Assembly: GCF_041146795.1 (NCBI RefSeq)
Contig: NC_135168.1
Location: 39,564,370 to 39,628,369 of the forward strand
Length of the DNA stretch: 64,000 nucleotides
Reading direction: 5' to 3'
Source of the DNA: Maylandia zebra
Taxonomy: Eukaryota; Chordata; Actinopteri; Cichliformes; Cichlidae
Part shown: piece by piece, positions 11,962 to 24,300 of the stretch
How the letters are laid out: each line of letters begins with the position of its first letter
Position numbering within the stretch: the first letter of the stretch is position 1
Made by a program: the position numbers and the translations under genes
Notes under the pieces: model-generated
What the model was told of the DNA's origin: nothing
The model's database searches: none
The model's input: the letters and a program-made list of their open reading frames with translations, nothing else

Positions 11962-12407
11962 TTAAAACAAAATATAAAAATATATACCTTAAAACAAAGA
12001 AGATCATGAGATCAAAACAAGTTCACAAAGTGTGACAGTCAGTGTTTACTGAGCGGCGAGAAGCTGCACAAATCACAAATCGGGGCGATCGTGGCTCAAG
12101 AATTGGGAGTTCGCCTTGTAATCAGAAGGTTGCCGGTTCGAGCCCCGGCTTGGACAGTCTCGGTCGTTGTGTCCTTGGGCAAGACACTTCACCCGTTGCC
12201 CCCTACTGGTGGTGGTCAGAGGGCCCGGTGGCGCCAGTGTCCGGCAGCCTCGCCTCTGTCAGTGCGCCCCAGGGTGGCTGTGGCTACATTGTAGCTTGCC
12301 ATCACCAGTGTGTGAATGTGTGTGTGAATGGGTGGATGACAGGTTGTGTAAAGCGCTTTGAGGTCCTTAGGGACTAGAAAAGCGCTATACAAATACAGGC
12401 CATTTAC
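11962..12407 (+). mobile_element. tRNA-derived SINE inserted in the PLE
   Basis: The insert interrupts the PLE reverse transcriptase between the codons for NTLDF and VEKVRD. It is flanked by an 8-bp duplication CAAAATCC (11954-11961 and 12408-12415). It contains a pol III type A-box-like segment (tggctcaagaattgggag) and a B box ggttcgagccc at 12135-12145, then a body ending in a LINE-like tail (agcgctatacaaatacagg). The first 100 bp or so are AT-rich and not SINE-like. Confidence 0.75.
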
Positions 12408-13305
12408 CAAAATCCAAAGTGTTCTGGATGTGGTGTTCAGAGCTGCCTACCACTGGGTTGAGGATCGAAGCCAGAAACTTGGAGATGTTATAGGTGACCA
12501 AGTTGATCATGCAGACAATCGGTCTTAAAGGTGCAACCTGTTTGTGTACGTATCTTCGGTAAACCATACAGACTTGGTGTAGATTCGCCTGGGTATAGCC
12601 TGTGGTATGAGGTCTGGTCAATAGCATTTTCTTCTTCTAACTGCTTCAGACAGTCTATCACTCTCTTCCTGTAACAACTTCCTGGGTCTCGTTTCAGGGG
12701 CTCATAAGTATTTTCGTCACTAAGCGTGACAGCAAAATTCAACCCTTTAGCAAGGATGTATTTCTCTGTTTGGGTGAGCTGTCTGTCAGACAAATTCTTC
12801 ACCCACTTGTCCACATCCTCGGTGTCGCATCCTTCTCTCTTCTGGTCGCTGAAGACACTCTCCATATTTTGCTGTGGTTTCCGATGTACAACAAGTAAGT
12901 CAAACTTCCTTTGTTGCCTGGTCTTAGACGTCTTATGCTGTGCTAGATGAGCCTTCTCAGTGAAGTCAAACACCCTTTTAAGAGTATTCTCATCTAGAAG
13001 CATGGTAAGTCTCTGTCGAGTCCGCTCCTCTTGAGATTTTAGGATGTCGATGGTAAAATGCCTCACCCTGCATCTGAGGCTGAATTTCAGGTGGTTCCTG
13101 TAATCTGCCATCTTATGTGCTGTTTACTCATACTGACGTACAAGCTTTAGGCAGTCCTTGCCAAAGTGGGTTAAAACTTCTTGATGCATGTTCAATCATC
13201 CAGGTAAGCAAATCTCCAAAAGTTGATTCTGTTCATTTGGACATAACGTTTTCAGTGGGAGAAACATTTTGTCACTCATCCAAGTGACTTCTTTAGTCTC
13301 AGCTG

Positions 13306-13391
13306 ACTGCAGGTTTCCCCAATTTTATAAACAGTGTATTTGCATAATGACTGAAACTCGCACCACTGAAGGAACAATGGGCTGTGAGGTC
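13306..13391 (-). repeat. PLE terminal direct repeat, right copy
   Basis: Partner of 9739-9824. Immediately outside, 13220-13305 read on the minus strand contains ttggatgagtgac and an aaac box, resembling the degenerate hammerhead-like motif common at PLE ends. Confidence 0.7.
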
Positions 13392-14158
13392 TTAGATAAA
13401 TAACAACATTGTCTAAAGAGTTTTAACCCATGTAATGATTCATCTGCTTTTTTGCATTTTGCAGAAGAGGGAAGACCCCTGGATTTAGTGATGGAGTACA
13501 TGCAGAGGGTTAATGTGACGGAAGAGGTTAGGGTTAGGGCTGGGTATCGTCACTGATTTCTAGAATCGATTCGATTCCGATTCACAAGGTCCCGAATCGA
13601 TTCGATCCACGATTCGATTCAATTCGATTTGAATCTGGGAAATTTTGAAAGTCAGATATATTACAATTCAGATCAGTACATTTCCATATTTTTATATCTA
13701 TAAAAAGAAAACTGACACTTGCAAGACTTTATCAAAGGTGTAAGCATCACAGCAGATGCCTTTGTGTCAAAGTAGCTGAGGATAAAACACAGAAAAACAT
13801 GAAGGTGATTTTCCTGGCCTGGGATTTTATAAAAATATTCTGCAGTAGATCAAAAAGGAAAGAAACCCATTGACCAACATATGAACATTACCTGATGCTG
13901 CTGAAGTGAAACAGAGCAAAGTTACTGAGGTTTTACTAGAGACACAGCGAAGCGTTTTGCAATTTTGCATAATTGTAAAAAAGTTAAAATTTGTTCAGTA
14001 GCCAATTGAAAATAGGCAGAAATTAGGTTTTCTTTTCGGAAGTAAGTAAAAGGAAAACAACAGCGGCCGACAGCGCTGTAAACAACGGCAGACTTGTGCG
14101 CAACAAGCAAGCAAATAATGCAGAAAACAGATTTTAGACGCGAAACTGTTCTTGAAGT

Positions 14159-14197
<39 letters not shown>

Positions 14198-14670
14198 AAT
14201 TCACACTGTGCAGGACAGTGATTTATCCAAGCTAGAATCGATTTTAATCAATAAATCGATCATCAAAACCCACCCCTATTATGAAATACATAAATAAAAT
14301 GTAAAAATAAAATAAAAATAATTTGATATTTACTACTTTGCCATAGTGATATCTTATGATAGCTACTAGGCGATAGCTCTGGTGACCAGACTATAATACT
14401 GTCTGACAGTGACATAGCTGTTTAAAGAAAAATAAACATTTATTCAGTATTATTATTTATTTATGGCAACTTACTAAATAATTGGTTTCTTAAGTAAATT
14501 CCAATGTTGTCTAAAAAGTTCTACTACATTTTTTTATTGATCTATTTTTTGCATTTTGCAGGGTTAAGATGGTTTAGGCATATGCAGAGGAGGGATAGTT
14601 GATATATTGGACAAAGGATTTTTAAGAATAAGCTGCCAGGGAATAGAAGACCACAGAGAAATAGTCATTG
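13392..14670. mobile_element. LINE remnants and a non-autonomous DNA element
   Basis: Two + strand scraps, 13460-13530 and about 14560-14665 (reading like WFRHMQRRDS), resemble the C-terminal end of a LINE reverse transcriptase. Between them, 13535-14278 is bounded by tagggctgggt and its near-inverse acccaccccta and is rich in atcgattcgattc near both ends, as in non-autonomous DNA transposons. It contains a (GA)n tract at about 14163-14196. No coding capacity remains. Confidence 0.45.
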
Positions 14671-16282
14671 ATGTATTACTCACAGCATCATTAGTTCACT
14701 GCCCTGGGTGGTACTGCTGACTGCTTGGGTAAAACACACAGTTTGGGAGTTCACCGCTGCCAACAGCTAGCTGAGTGTCAGAGGAAGTCCTCAGTTCCTC
14801 ATTAAAGGAAGCACTGACAAGGTGTGAAAACATGTGCATTAACACTGTGCCAATGCACATATTTTCACACTGGCCTTTAGCTTATGATTATTTCCTGTTC
14901 TGAAGTCAAACTGTATTTATTATACCTTCTTATGTTCTCTCTCTTATGGTTTTGTCCAACACTTGTGATTTATTGTGATATAATGCTTTGCATGTATGTT
15001 TTGCACTGCTTTGCCCCTGCATGCACAAGTTTAGATAATAGTTTTCCTTAAAAATACTTCTAAATGTTTAAGAAGGTGTTTAGCTGAATATGTAAATATA
15101 TGTATGTAACACCACTGTGAAGCAGGAAGTGAAACTTCACAGCTATGACTTTCAGATTTTGTTCATTTCTCAGCTCTCACAAGACTTTCACATAAATGCT
15201 GTTTTAATCATGACAGCAACGGACCAACATCTGTAATTAGACCCATATGAGACAAATACAGAAAGTTTTTTAATAATTAAAGACAGAATTTAAAAGACAT
15301 TTGGTAAAATCAACATTTAGGAAGATCTACTAAATGCAAACATGAAGCTATGAGTGTATAATAAACCCTACAGAAAGTTTTATTTGTTGAACCTCGAAAC
15401 AATGTAAAAATCTAAAATTGCCAAATTATGTGTTGGATCATCCGATGCTCAGCATACAATAAAGATGCAATCTGTGATTATAAGGGTAGCTCACTAAACA
15501 TGAAGACATATCCTTGGATGTGTGTGGTAAGACTGAGCTGAATCAATGCATTGAGAAGTTTGTACTCCAGACATGAGGTCAAGCAAGGACTGAGACAATA
15601 TATACATACATTACAGATTGTAAGACACAGGAAGTGGAACTACACTCAAAGAACAAGAGACTAAATCCACTATAGTAAAACAGGAAGTTGATGGCAGACT
15701 CAAAACATGCAACCTTGACAGAAACACAAGAGATAAACACGAAGACAAGACTGAAGACACAGAATGGAAATACAAACGATAACACAGATAACAGGAACAT
15801 AACCATCACCCGATAGACAGAAAGCTATGGAGCTCAAAGAAAAAATTTCATCTCAAAACCCAGAATTAACATCAAGACCTTTGGAACAGAAGCACAAAAC
15901 AAACACAAAGATGATCAAGAATCCCAAACTAGAGAAAAACTAAACATCCCAAAAAACCCTCAAAAATCAGGAAACATAACATGACTAAGTACAAATAACA
16001 TGCCAAGATGTTGAAAACAAATCCAGAATATTATCAGTATTGTGAGTAATATGTCTATAACAAGCACTTTGATGTTGCTTAAATCTATTACTGTAAGCTG
16101 TTTCTTGAGCTGAACATGAAGACATGAAGATGAAGCTGTGGTGACTTGGATAACCTTTGTTCTGTTAGAGATTCAACTGTACACAAAGACAGAAATTAAA
16201 TGACCTTTAGGATCACAATATCACCTCCTCCCTCTGTGAACCTTTATTGGTGCAGTCCGTGTAAAAGCACTGACCACTTATA
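14671..16282. other. Spacer, partly 3' flank of the receptor repeat unit
   Basis: No gene recognised. From about 15985 to 16130 the sequence parallels 40055-40200 downstream of gene D (for example atgccaagatgtt), so it belongs to the duplicated receptor block. The rest is A-rich DNA without recognisable structure. Confidence 0.4.
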
Positions 16283-17422
16283 TCACCTGACTTTCTGTAT
16301 CTTGGCATACATACAGTCATCTCCTCTTAGTTCAGTGTGCCGAGGTCGCTTTGAAAACTTGACTTGGCCGTACTCCACCTCTGCCTCCGCCTTTGCTGTT
16401 TGTTCCATCCAGTTCCCCTGTTGTTTCATGACCCTGACATCAGCGTAGGTTACTTTCTGGTCATCTTCTTCATTTGCAATAAGGCATAACAATCAGGTGT
16501 GGCAAAAACGTAGAATGATTGTACTTATTCGATTTCTTGATAAGAATTTAAAAAAAATGTTCACTTTTAAAAGTTTCCGTTGGTGAAGTGTAATATTGTT
16601 ACTTTTGGGCAGACGTGTTTCCTCACATTTCTAGTTTAAGCTATGAGGAATAGTGATACTTGCAAATATCACTCACATGAGACACAGTGATCAATAAACT
16701 TTGCTCAACAGCAAAAAAACCAAACAAACAAAAAAAACCTGCAAAAAAGAAAAATATGCAAACTGAGTTAGCAAAAATTTAGTTTTGTACCTTTTTCTTT
16801 AGTTGGTTTGTTGTTTGGCTTTTTCCACTGAGCAAAGATGACTGATGCACCCACAACAATGAAAAATACCAGTGCTGAGAGAACACCCTCCTCTCTCCCT
16901 GGGACAGACACTCAGAGTCCAGCAGGACAGAGGACACAGGAGCTGAGAGAAACACACACAGATGAGTTTAGATCTGAAATTTAAATCTTTTTCATTGTTT
17001 AGAGTCTCTAATGAAGAACAGGAAAAGCAAAAAATATGTTTATCTTGTGTATTTTGTGCTATATTAATAAGGTTATCAAAACAATGTTTCTATTTCAAAA
17101 AGGAAAAAATACCTTGAATAAACAACTGTAAAATCTGCTCGTCTGATGACTTTCTATCTGAATCAAAGGTTTGAAGGGTATAATTACCACTGTCTGTCCT
17201 GTTTGATCCTAAGTGTTCTATTACAGGAAAAAAGCATAAATATGTGTTTTATGTTTTTAGAAATAACATTATTTCTGACAAATAGTATTGGTGATGAATT
17301 CTTCAAAAGTTGGTATCTAGATATTTCTGCAGTGCTGTCCATCAGCTGGATGTCCACAGTTCCTCCCAAAGCTCCATAACTCCGAGCTCCATCCTGTCTG
17401 CCATCACAGTGAGTTTCCACAC
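16283..17422 (-). pseudogene. Receptor B: decayed CD2/SLAM-like gene
   Basis: Parts in gene order: Ig1 at 17422-17113 (310 nt, not a multiple of three, against 315 or 321 in paralogues); a fused exon at 16942-16791 in which the start of Ig2 runs directly into the transmembrane exon; and a tail exon ending at 16283. The tail still reads VTYADV, VEYGQV and CMYAKI. Defects: a frameshift in Ig1 before the F strand, loss of the second N-terminal Ig1 cysteine, loss of most of Ig2 and the whole stalk, a fused exon of 152 nt that is out of frame, no signal exon upstream, and the tail acceptor AG changed to AA at about 16475. It cannot make a receptor. The upstream promoter block survives at about 17951-18035. 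Confidence 0.85.
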
Positions 17423-20400
17423 CTGCAAATAAACAAAAATAAATAAGCAAAACTTTTAGAATTTTGAGTGTTTTGTCCCACAAGAATGACTGTGGCAACA
17501 TTTACAAAAACAAAAACAATGGTTTTGTTGCTACTTTGCCTCTTTGAATCCAAACTATGAAAAAAAAAAAAAAAAACCCATACATTGTTGTGCAGTCACA
17601 GATTATACAGATCTGTGACAAAAATACATTTAAGGCTTTTTTTTCCACAGAGATGTGTTTTCAAGAAGAACATAATAACATTTCTGAAGCGAAAAATTCT
17701 TCTGAGTTCACTGTTGTGCATGGTACTTGTTCTTCTTACTTCGTAATGGGCAACTATGATACTTAAAACAGTAATTTTAAATGCTACATGTAGCCTGTAA
17801 ATTGTTTTTAAAAAAAAGAAAAACGTGTCTCTTCATTCTCCCAGGTACTGTAAAAAAATGTTTTCACACTTTTGTTATTTGCAGCAAAATCCTAAAGAAA
17901 ATATAAAATTACGTAAAAGACAGAAAATTTAAATTTGAATATATATGTGTGTGCTGCTCTGAACATATTGCAGTGTGTCCTGTTATAGATCAGCCTCAGA
18001 CAACAGGTGAAAATGTTGCTGTCGGGTTTTATTGAAGTCGTCCTGAACTGTATTTGCTGAGTGCATGAAAGGAATAGACACAGCTTTTATTATGAAGCTT
18101 ATCCATAAGTTCAGTAAGGAAGATCTGTAATCAGTAATCTGCCTGGTTCCTGGCTGCTTTTCTGTTCTCTTCATCACTACTAACATCTAGACTCACCACC
18201 AAGTAGATTAATTATCTCTCTCTCTCAATAAATCATGTTAAATTCTTTCAAGTGATCTCTGCTTATTGAGCCTCTTTTAGTCTTCAAGAAAGGGAGAATT
18301 CATGTGTGACTGACTGAGAGGAAAAGAGAGAAACATTCCTTATTTCTAGTAAAAGAGCGTTTGAGACTCATAGCATAAATTCCTCAGACACCCATGCTGA
18401 GCTGGCATTCTCTTAAATGATAGATCTTGAAACCATATACTATCAATACATCTATTAAAAATTTATTTATCATAATAAAATGATATCATTGGCAGCATAC
18501 AGTAGTGTGTATTTTACCTGCCCCCTTTCTACCCACACGTCTGAGGATAGTTTCTTCCAAAGTCAGTTATCATGTGGGATTAAAAAAAAAACATAAGATA
18601 GAGCTTCCACACTTTTTTGTAACGTCTGTGTTCAGTATTATTAGCATTAATACCGACATGGAGTCATGGAGGCTCATTGCTAGCCACACTCAGCAGGAAC
18701 CCTCAGACAAGGAGACAAGAACACACTGGAGTCCACATCATGAACTAACAATAACAAGACCAACATAACATAACTGTGATAAATCTCATAACTGTAACTA
18801 TAACACAGTCGGCTTAACACTGGTCCGTACACTAGTGTGCCCTTCCCCTCAAATGAACTGAACAGGTGGGACAGGGGAAAACATTAAAATCAAATCCCAG
18901 CTTTTATGCACATTGTCACTGTATGTTCAGCCAGTTCAGCATGAAAACACTGTAGTTAACTTTAAAATAGCTGAGACAGAGGTTAGCTTTAGCAGCAGCT
19001 CACAACCAATATTCATACATGCAGGGCCGTGGTAGATGTTGGTGAAGGCATGAAAAGAAGGAGTTCATCAGGAAAACAGACAGAGAGATGGAAAGAATGA
19101 GAGCACCCAATCACAAAATATGCCATCTCAAAGGACTTCAGCACCAAAGGCCTCACACTATAAGGTAAACCTACCAGTAGCAGCTGGTCATATTAAATTG
19201 TATTTGGGCTTTGCAGTGGTTGTCATACAAGTAATCATGGATTGTGTGATCACTCTGGGGAATTTTTTTAATGTTTTGTTTGTGAAAATGGTGCTTTTAA
19301 CATTTTGTCATTTAAGCATTAACAGCATGGCAGAAGTACACATGGTGATAAAATGTGTACATTCACACTTCTGAACCTCGTAGGTTTCATCTAATGATCC
19401 TCTTCTGTCCTGTTGTTTGTGATTTTAGATGACATTATGTCACCCAACACTGGAAACTTATCATTTAAAGAAACATAATGCTGTGAATGTAACTTTTGCG
19501 TTGTTTTGCTTCTGCAAGCATTCATTAAATATTTGTATGTTTTTAACAGTTTCACTAAATACAGAAGCATGCATATGCAACAGTAACACCTCTGTAAACC
19601 ATTAGATGGAAACTTCACGCTTCCCCATCTGAAGACATGTTGCTTACTTCCCAGCAGAAGTTGCCAATGTGTCTGTGAGCAAAGTGTCAGCAAAAGCCAA
19701 CTTAGATAAACTGAGACATATTGCTTCAAAAATAAAGAGAGAAATGTTAATAAAGCTTTAAGTTGGGTGTTTAAACAAAGGTAATATAGCATAATGTAGC
19801 TAATATTTAACCAGAGATTTTTCTTTCCCTTCCAAAGTAAGACTATAAAACGTTAGGGAGTATTATTTTATTATATTATTATATTTCTCATATCTGGTTA
19901 CACTTTAACAGAGCTAGAAATATAGTTCAATACTTGCACCATATTATTTTTAAAGAAGAAGTATTTATTTCTATATTTATCTGTTTTTTTCCACATTCAG
20001 TGAAGTATCGTGTTTGTAGCACCTCTGGCCTTTCTTCAGTGAAAACAGTGTTCACAAGTGGCCTCCAGCTAATTCCTTTAGTTTGATTTTTATATCAAGT
20101 TAAGCTGCTGCTTTTAGTGTTTTTGGTTTAGGTTTCTTATTAAGGCTTTTGTAAAACTAACTGTAATTATTGTCATTTACTGTAATTTAATTTTGCTTCT
20201 GAACCTGTTTTTCTTTCCCTTGTGGGTCCAGCCCTGTTATTTGATCTATTCCACTATTTGATCTAATATTGGAATTAACTTGATTTCAGATCTTGACTTT
20301 GTCAGCAATGAGTTTTTGTGCCTCACAGTCATTTTCCAGTATAATTAAGGGTTGTTATTGGCTAATATTTTCTGGGGTGTAAACCACCAGGTGGTGTTGC

Positions 20401-20827
20401 TGTTCCTTTTCAATTATATTACTCCTGAGCTTCAGCACATTTGAGTCAGGAGTGAACGATTCAGTGACGCAGAAATGAAAGGTCATGTTAGGTCTGTCAC
20501 AGGCAGGGTTTCACTTTGATTGATAGTTACAAGCCTGTAATGTCAAACTTCATTGAACCCCATGGTTGATTGTGACGGTGGCTTATTAACTTAAGAAAAT
20601 GACACATTAAGGCAACTAAATTAAACTAAACTAAAGATGACTTTTAAATGGTTATTAGCAAGGAAGTTAGATTCAAGTTAGATAAGAAACAAAATTCATT
20701 GTTGTATCAGCTAGTCATTTAACAGTATCTGCAAGTCATACGCTTCAATAATAATTGAAGTTTTTTTTTAAGTCGCAATAATTATCAAAGCTCTGATTAT
20801 CAGCTTTTTTTGTTGTTCTCACTCGTC
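17423..20827. other. Spacer containing flanks of lost receptor copies
   Basis: 17943-18060 matches the promoter block of genes A and E, although no signal exon remains. 19120-19200 resembles 43470-43560 and 19260-19380 resembles 52810-52980, both from receptor upstream or intron DNA. No open gene was found. A-rich and AT-rich DNA fills the rest. Confidence 0.4.
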
Positions 20828-21043
20828 ACAGGGAGATAGATATCCTCTCCTCTTTGGAGACACACATATTGATGTTGCTGTTTACTGAGCAGGCAAGATG
20901 TCCTGAGACGTGCTGTTTCAGAGTGATTACGTTACTCTCATTATTTCCAGAAAGGAGCTCACCATCTGTCAGTGTTCGTCCATCCGGAGTCCAGCTGTAC
21001 TGAGGACTGTCCCCTCCCTCAGAGGAGCAGGACACCCTCATCT
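20828..21043 (-). pseudogene. Isolated Ig2 exon fragment of a receptor gene
   Basis: The minus strand encodes the Ig2 core from RVSCSSEGGDSPQYSW through HLACSV, very close to the other Ig2 exons. The first quarter of the exon is missing (homology stops at 21043), the donor is altered (gacgag in place of gtgag at about 20825) and no Ig1 or transmembrane exon is linked to it. It is a relic. Confidence 0.85.
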
Positions 21044-21077
21044 GTAAATTGTTAAAAAAAATTCACAGATGAGGGTG
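21033..21077. repeat. Fold-back (inverted repeat) at the Ig2 fragment breakpoint
   Basis: Arms 21033-21050 and 21060-21077 are 18 bp inverted repeats with one mismatch (caccctcatctgt... against ...acagatgagggtg) around a 9-nt loop. The left arm is receptor Ig2 sequence, so the right arm is a copied, inverted piece of the gene. Confidence 0.85.
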
Positions 21078-21179
21078 AATGTCTAGTGTTGTTGCTGGCG
21101 GGAAAAATCGTTTTATTCACGATAATGTCTTATAACATGTTAAATGGACTGATTCTTATAAACAGGTTTTCTAGATCAC

Positions 21180-21350
21180 ACCAGCACTTTTAAGTTCTTT
21201 CTAACTAACATTCACACACAGTCATACTCCAATAGATGCATTGCAACTTGGGGTAAGCGTGCAGACTGGGGGAGCCAAAACTCGAACCCCCAACCTTCCA
21301 ATCAGTAGATGACCTGCTCTACCTCCTGAGCTACAGCCCACCATTATGCT
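21180..21350 (-). mobile_element. tRNA-derived SINE (minus strand)
   Basis: Read on the minus strand it begins tgggctgtagctcaggaggtag (A-box-like) and has a B box ggggttcgag (21281-21290). It is the same type as the SINE at 47302-47570. The anticodon region and tRNA fold are not intact, so it is not a tRNA gene. Confidence 0.6.
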
Positions 21351-24300
21351 CAATAATACACTACAATCATCAAATTAATAATAAGCTGATTTTCAGCTTT
21401 ATCATTTCATTTTGCAAAGCTGAACATTGAAGGCATATCACAACTACCACAATTTCTTTTCCAAATATAATGGCACCCTCTAGTGGTAAATAATAATAAC
21501 ACTGCTCCATTGTTGGCCATTATTAGCTTTGATGCCTGTTTTCAGCTCTGACTTTGGGTCTGAGAATGTCACACTGGTAAGAAATGTATTATCTTCAGCA
21601 CTAGACCTCATCACAGTGTCATATCATTCAATTTCAAACAAGTGTGTTTTTGTAAGAAAAATCCTCCTGTTTGTTTATTATGTTACCCTCCACTGTTCAT
21701 TTGTGATGTACGGAAATATGATTCCTGGCTCAAAGACTAATGGGAATTGGGAGACAAACAGACATGATAAGTTATTAGGTATTTTCCCCCTTAAACATCA
21801 GGCATTTGTTAGCAGTGTTAGTCCTAGTATGCTTGGATGAGGTGCAGTCTGTGTTACGATGATGGGTCTTATGACCCAGCAGTTTCACTTTCTTGTGTTT
21901 TTTTTCCATTTTGTATTATGGTTTGAGTCCACCTTGTTAGTTTAAAGGTTAGTCAATAGTCCCTTGGTTCTTATGTTTAGCTTTTGGTTGTTAGATTTCC
22001 CCGTGTCTTTGCTCCTGTGTCTCCCTCTGTGTATCTAGTAAGGAATACCAGGAGGAGTTAGCCCTCCGGTTACAGAGGATGATCTCCGGACTCCCTTGGC
22101 TATTTGGCGTGCTACACCTGCTTATTCAGGGCTTCCTCGTCTCCACCGTGCGTCCACCAAGAGCAGCAGCTTTAGTCCGGCCCGGTGTTCCAGATTAACT
22201 GGCGTCGCAGATCAACTGGCGTTGGTCGAACAGATATGTGACTTGCTTTTCAGGAGCTGCTACCGACAAACCAGCAAATAAACAATAAATACGTCATCTG
22301 TGACATGTTGCTGACAGGTTACCTGAACACAGTCCGTCAGTCGTGTGGTGTGGTGAATTTAATAAACATTTGTAAGGAGATGGCAATTACTGTGAATTTA
22401 CAGCAGTTGCACAGTGATTAGTAAAAAACAGTCAGTGTGATTGAGTCGCTCGTGAGTAGAATAAAGAAAGTGAGTGACTCAGGTGTGTCAGTTGGTTTGT
22501 CATGTGCTTTTGAGAGTTAGAATATTTATATTTTAAAGCTAAGTTTAGAATATTCAGAATTTTTTTTCCAAAATTTGCATATCATCATGAACTTTAAGAA
22601 AAACAATCAATACAGGAATGAACATATGTACATTTATTTTTTATGAGAGAGCAATTCGCATACAGGTCTTCATAAGAATCAGTGACTAACTATATGCTAT
22701 AAGCAATACTGTTAAACCTGCAGAAACATTTTGATTAAAAGACTGAATTAGAAAATAAGTTAAGGGGTGGAGCAGCAATCTGCTGTGAGTGTTGGGGGTG
22801 AGAGGAGGAAGACAGGTCCAAATAGATGCTAAGAGCAAGAGATTTATGAAAATGGCCATTAAATACAAAGTGGTGTATAAACACCGGAATACCAATTTTA
22901 AACCACAACTTGTATTTAAAGGAAAAGTGAGAAGCAGACACTAAGAAAAGACACAATTAAATTGACACTGTTAGCTTAACTAAATAAAAATACAATAAAG
23001 AACAAACTGAGTCATCTATACTGGAACAGGTTGTGATATTTGGGACAGATTTTGTGAATTTGTAAATATCTATGGACACTAAAAAAATTACATTCTAAAT
23101 ACAAAGCTAAAGGGTAGTAATACAGAAGCCAAACATACTTAGTACAGTGTTTATTTCACACCTCAACCATTTAGTAAGCAATTAAGCAAATACAAGTAAT
23201 TTGCAATCAATTACAGGTAGTAAGAAAATAAACTGCTAACTTTTTTACGCTACGTCCACACCTATACGGGTATTTTTGGAAAACGCAGCTGTTTCGTCCA
23301 CACACAAACGGCGTTTGGAATCACCGAAAACTGAGATTTTTTAAAACTCCTTTTTTGCGTTTATGTGTGGACAAGGAATACACAGTTCGTCAGACAACGT
23401 CAAAGGTATGTGCTTTTTTCACGTCACGCTATGCACCACGTTATTGTTTACATGAGATGAATTGCAGAATGGCAGATAGTCAGATTAACAGTATTTTGTC
23501 TCTATCTTCAGTTTTTACACGCTTACATATAAACACGCAGTTACTGTCCCACTATTTAGAAAGGCAGAGGCGTCACGGTGTAATTATTTTACGTGTAGTT
23601 GTTTTTTTCCTGTGTAATAATATTCAAAATTGCTATCAATACATTTAAAAAAAAAATGCCTCTCTGTGCAAAATGGGTTTAAAAACATAAACAGCTGTGG
23701 GATCCTGTTTGTCCGTGATTTAGACAGGGGGAACAAATCGTGGCAATATCAGCCTGATGTTATTTGTATCCCACTGTAACTTTACTGTATAAAGAGCTAA
23801 CATCTCCAAAATGTCAGGAGTAGTTAGTCATTACAACAAGTGTTTGTGAACTAAAAATCAAGAATGTGGGATACTGTTTGTCCATAATTTGAAGAGCCCA
23901 ACGGTGCTCCCGACAAAGGAAAGACCAATTAAGCAGGGGAGACCTACCTTGGCACTTGTGCAGGTGAAACCAAAGGGAAGATTTGCTTCACCATATTTTC
24001 TAGTGTTTGTCTTAGAATAAGGTTGGTTTGGAAACATATTCAGCGATGCTTCATCTCCTGCTTTGCGTTTGTGTAGGAGCCCCGTGCTAGCAGTGTCCAA
24101 GCATTGTTTTTTTTTTTTTTTCCCTTTTCATACCGAGCACCCCCTGCGATGGCTCTGCGCCCCCCCTAGGGGGCGGGCCCCACACTTTGGGAAGGTCTGA
24201 CTTAGTACATGTATTATTATTATAATTTATTAACAATAATGAGTTATTAAATTATTGTTTTTATTCAATATGTAAATTTGTATCACTGTAAAGTGTTGCT

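Larger units (their letters stand above)
9739..13391 (-). mobile_element. Penelope-like retroelement (PLE), decayed, with nested insertions
   Basis: Minus-strand coding remnants follow PLE order. An N-terminal part begins at 13111 (MADYRNHLKF). A reverse transcriptase follows, with TSLFTCIPVTEAL, a GCAMGSP motif near 11690 and the catalytic YVDD at about 11600. A GIY-YIG endonuclease comes last (LYIGETKQPLAKRMAQH, about 10065-9990). RT with a C-terminal GIY-YIG nuclease is diagnostic of Penelope elements. Both ends carry an 86-bp direct repeat, the expected terminal pLTR-like arrangement. The ORF is broken by in-frame stops and frameshifts and by insertions at 10103-11059 and 11962-12407, so the copy is dead. 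It lies between receptors A and B. Confidence 0.85.

Noticed and set aside
12100-12145. tRNA-like A and B boxes that suggest tRNA genes (also 21281-21345 and 47302-47370)
   Set aside because: Each sits at the head of a longer repeated unit with a LINE-like tail, and no complete cloverleaf with an anticodon stem was found; they are SINEs.
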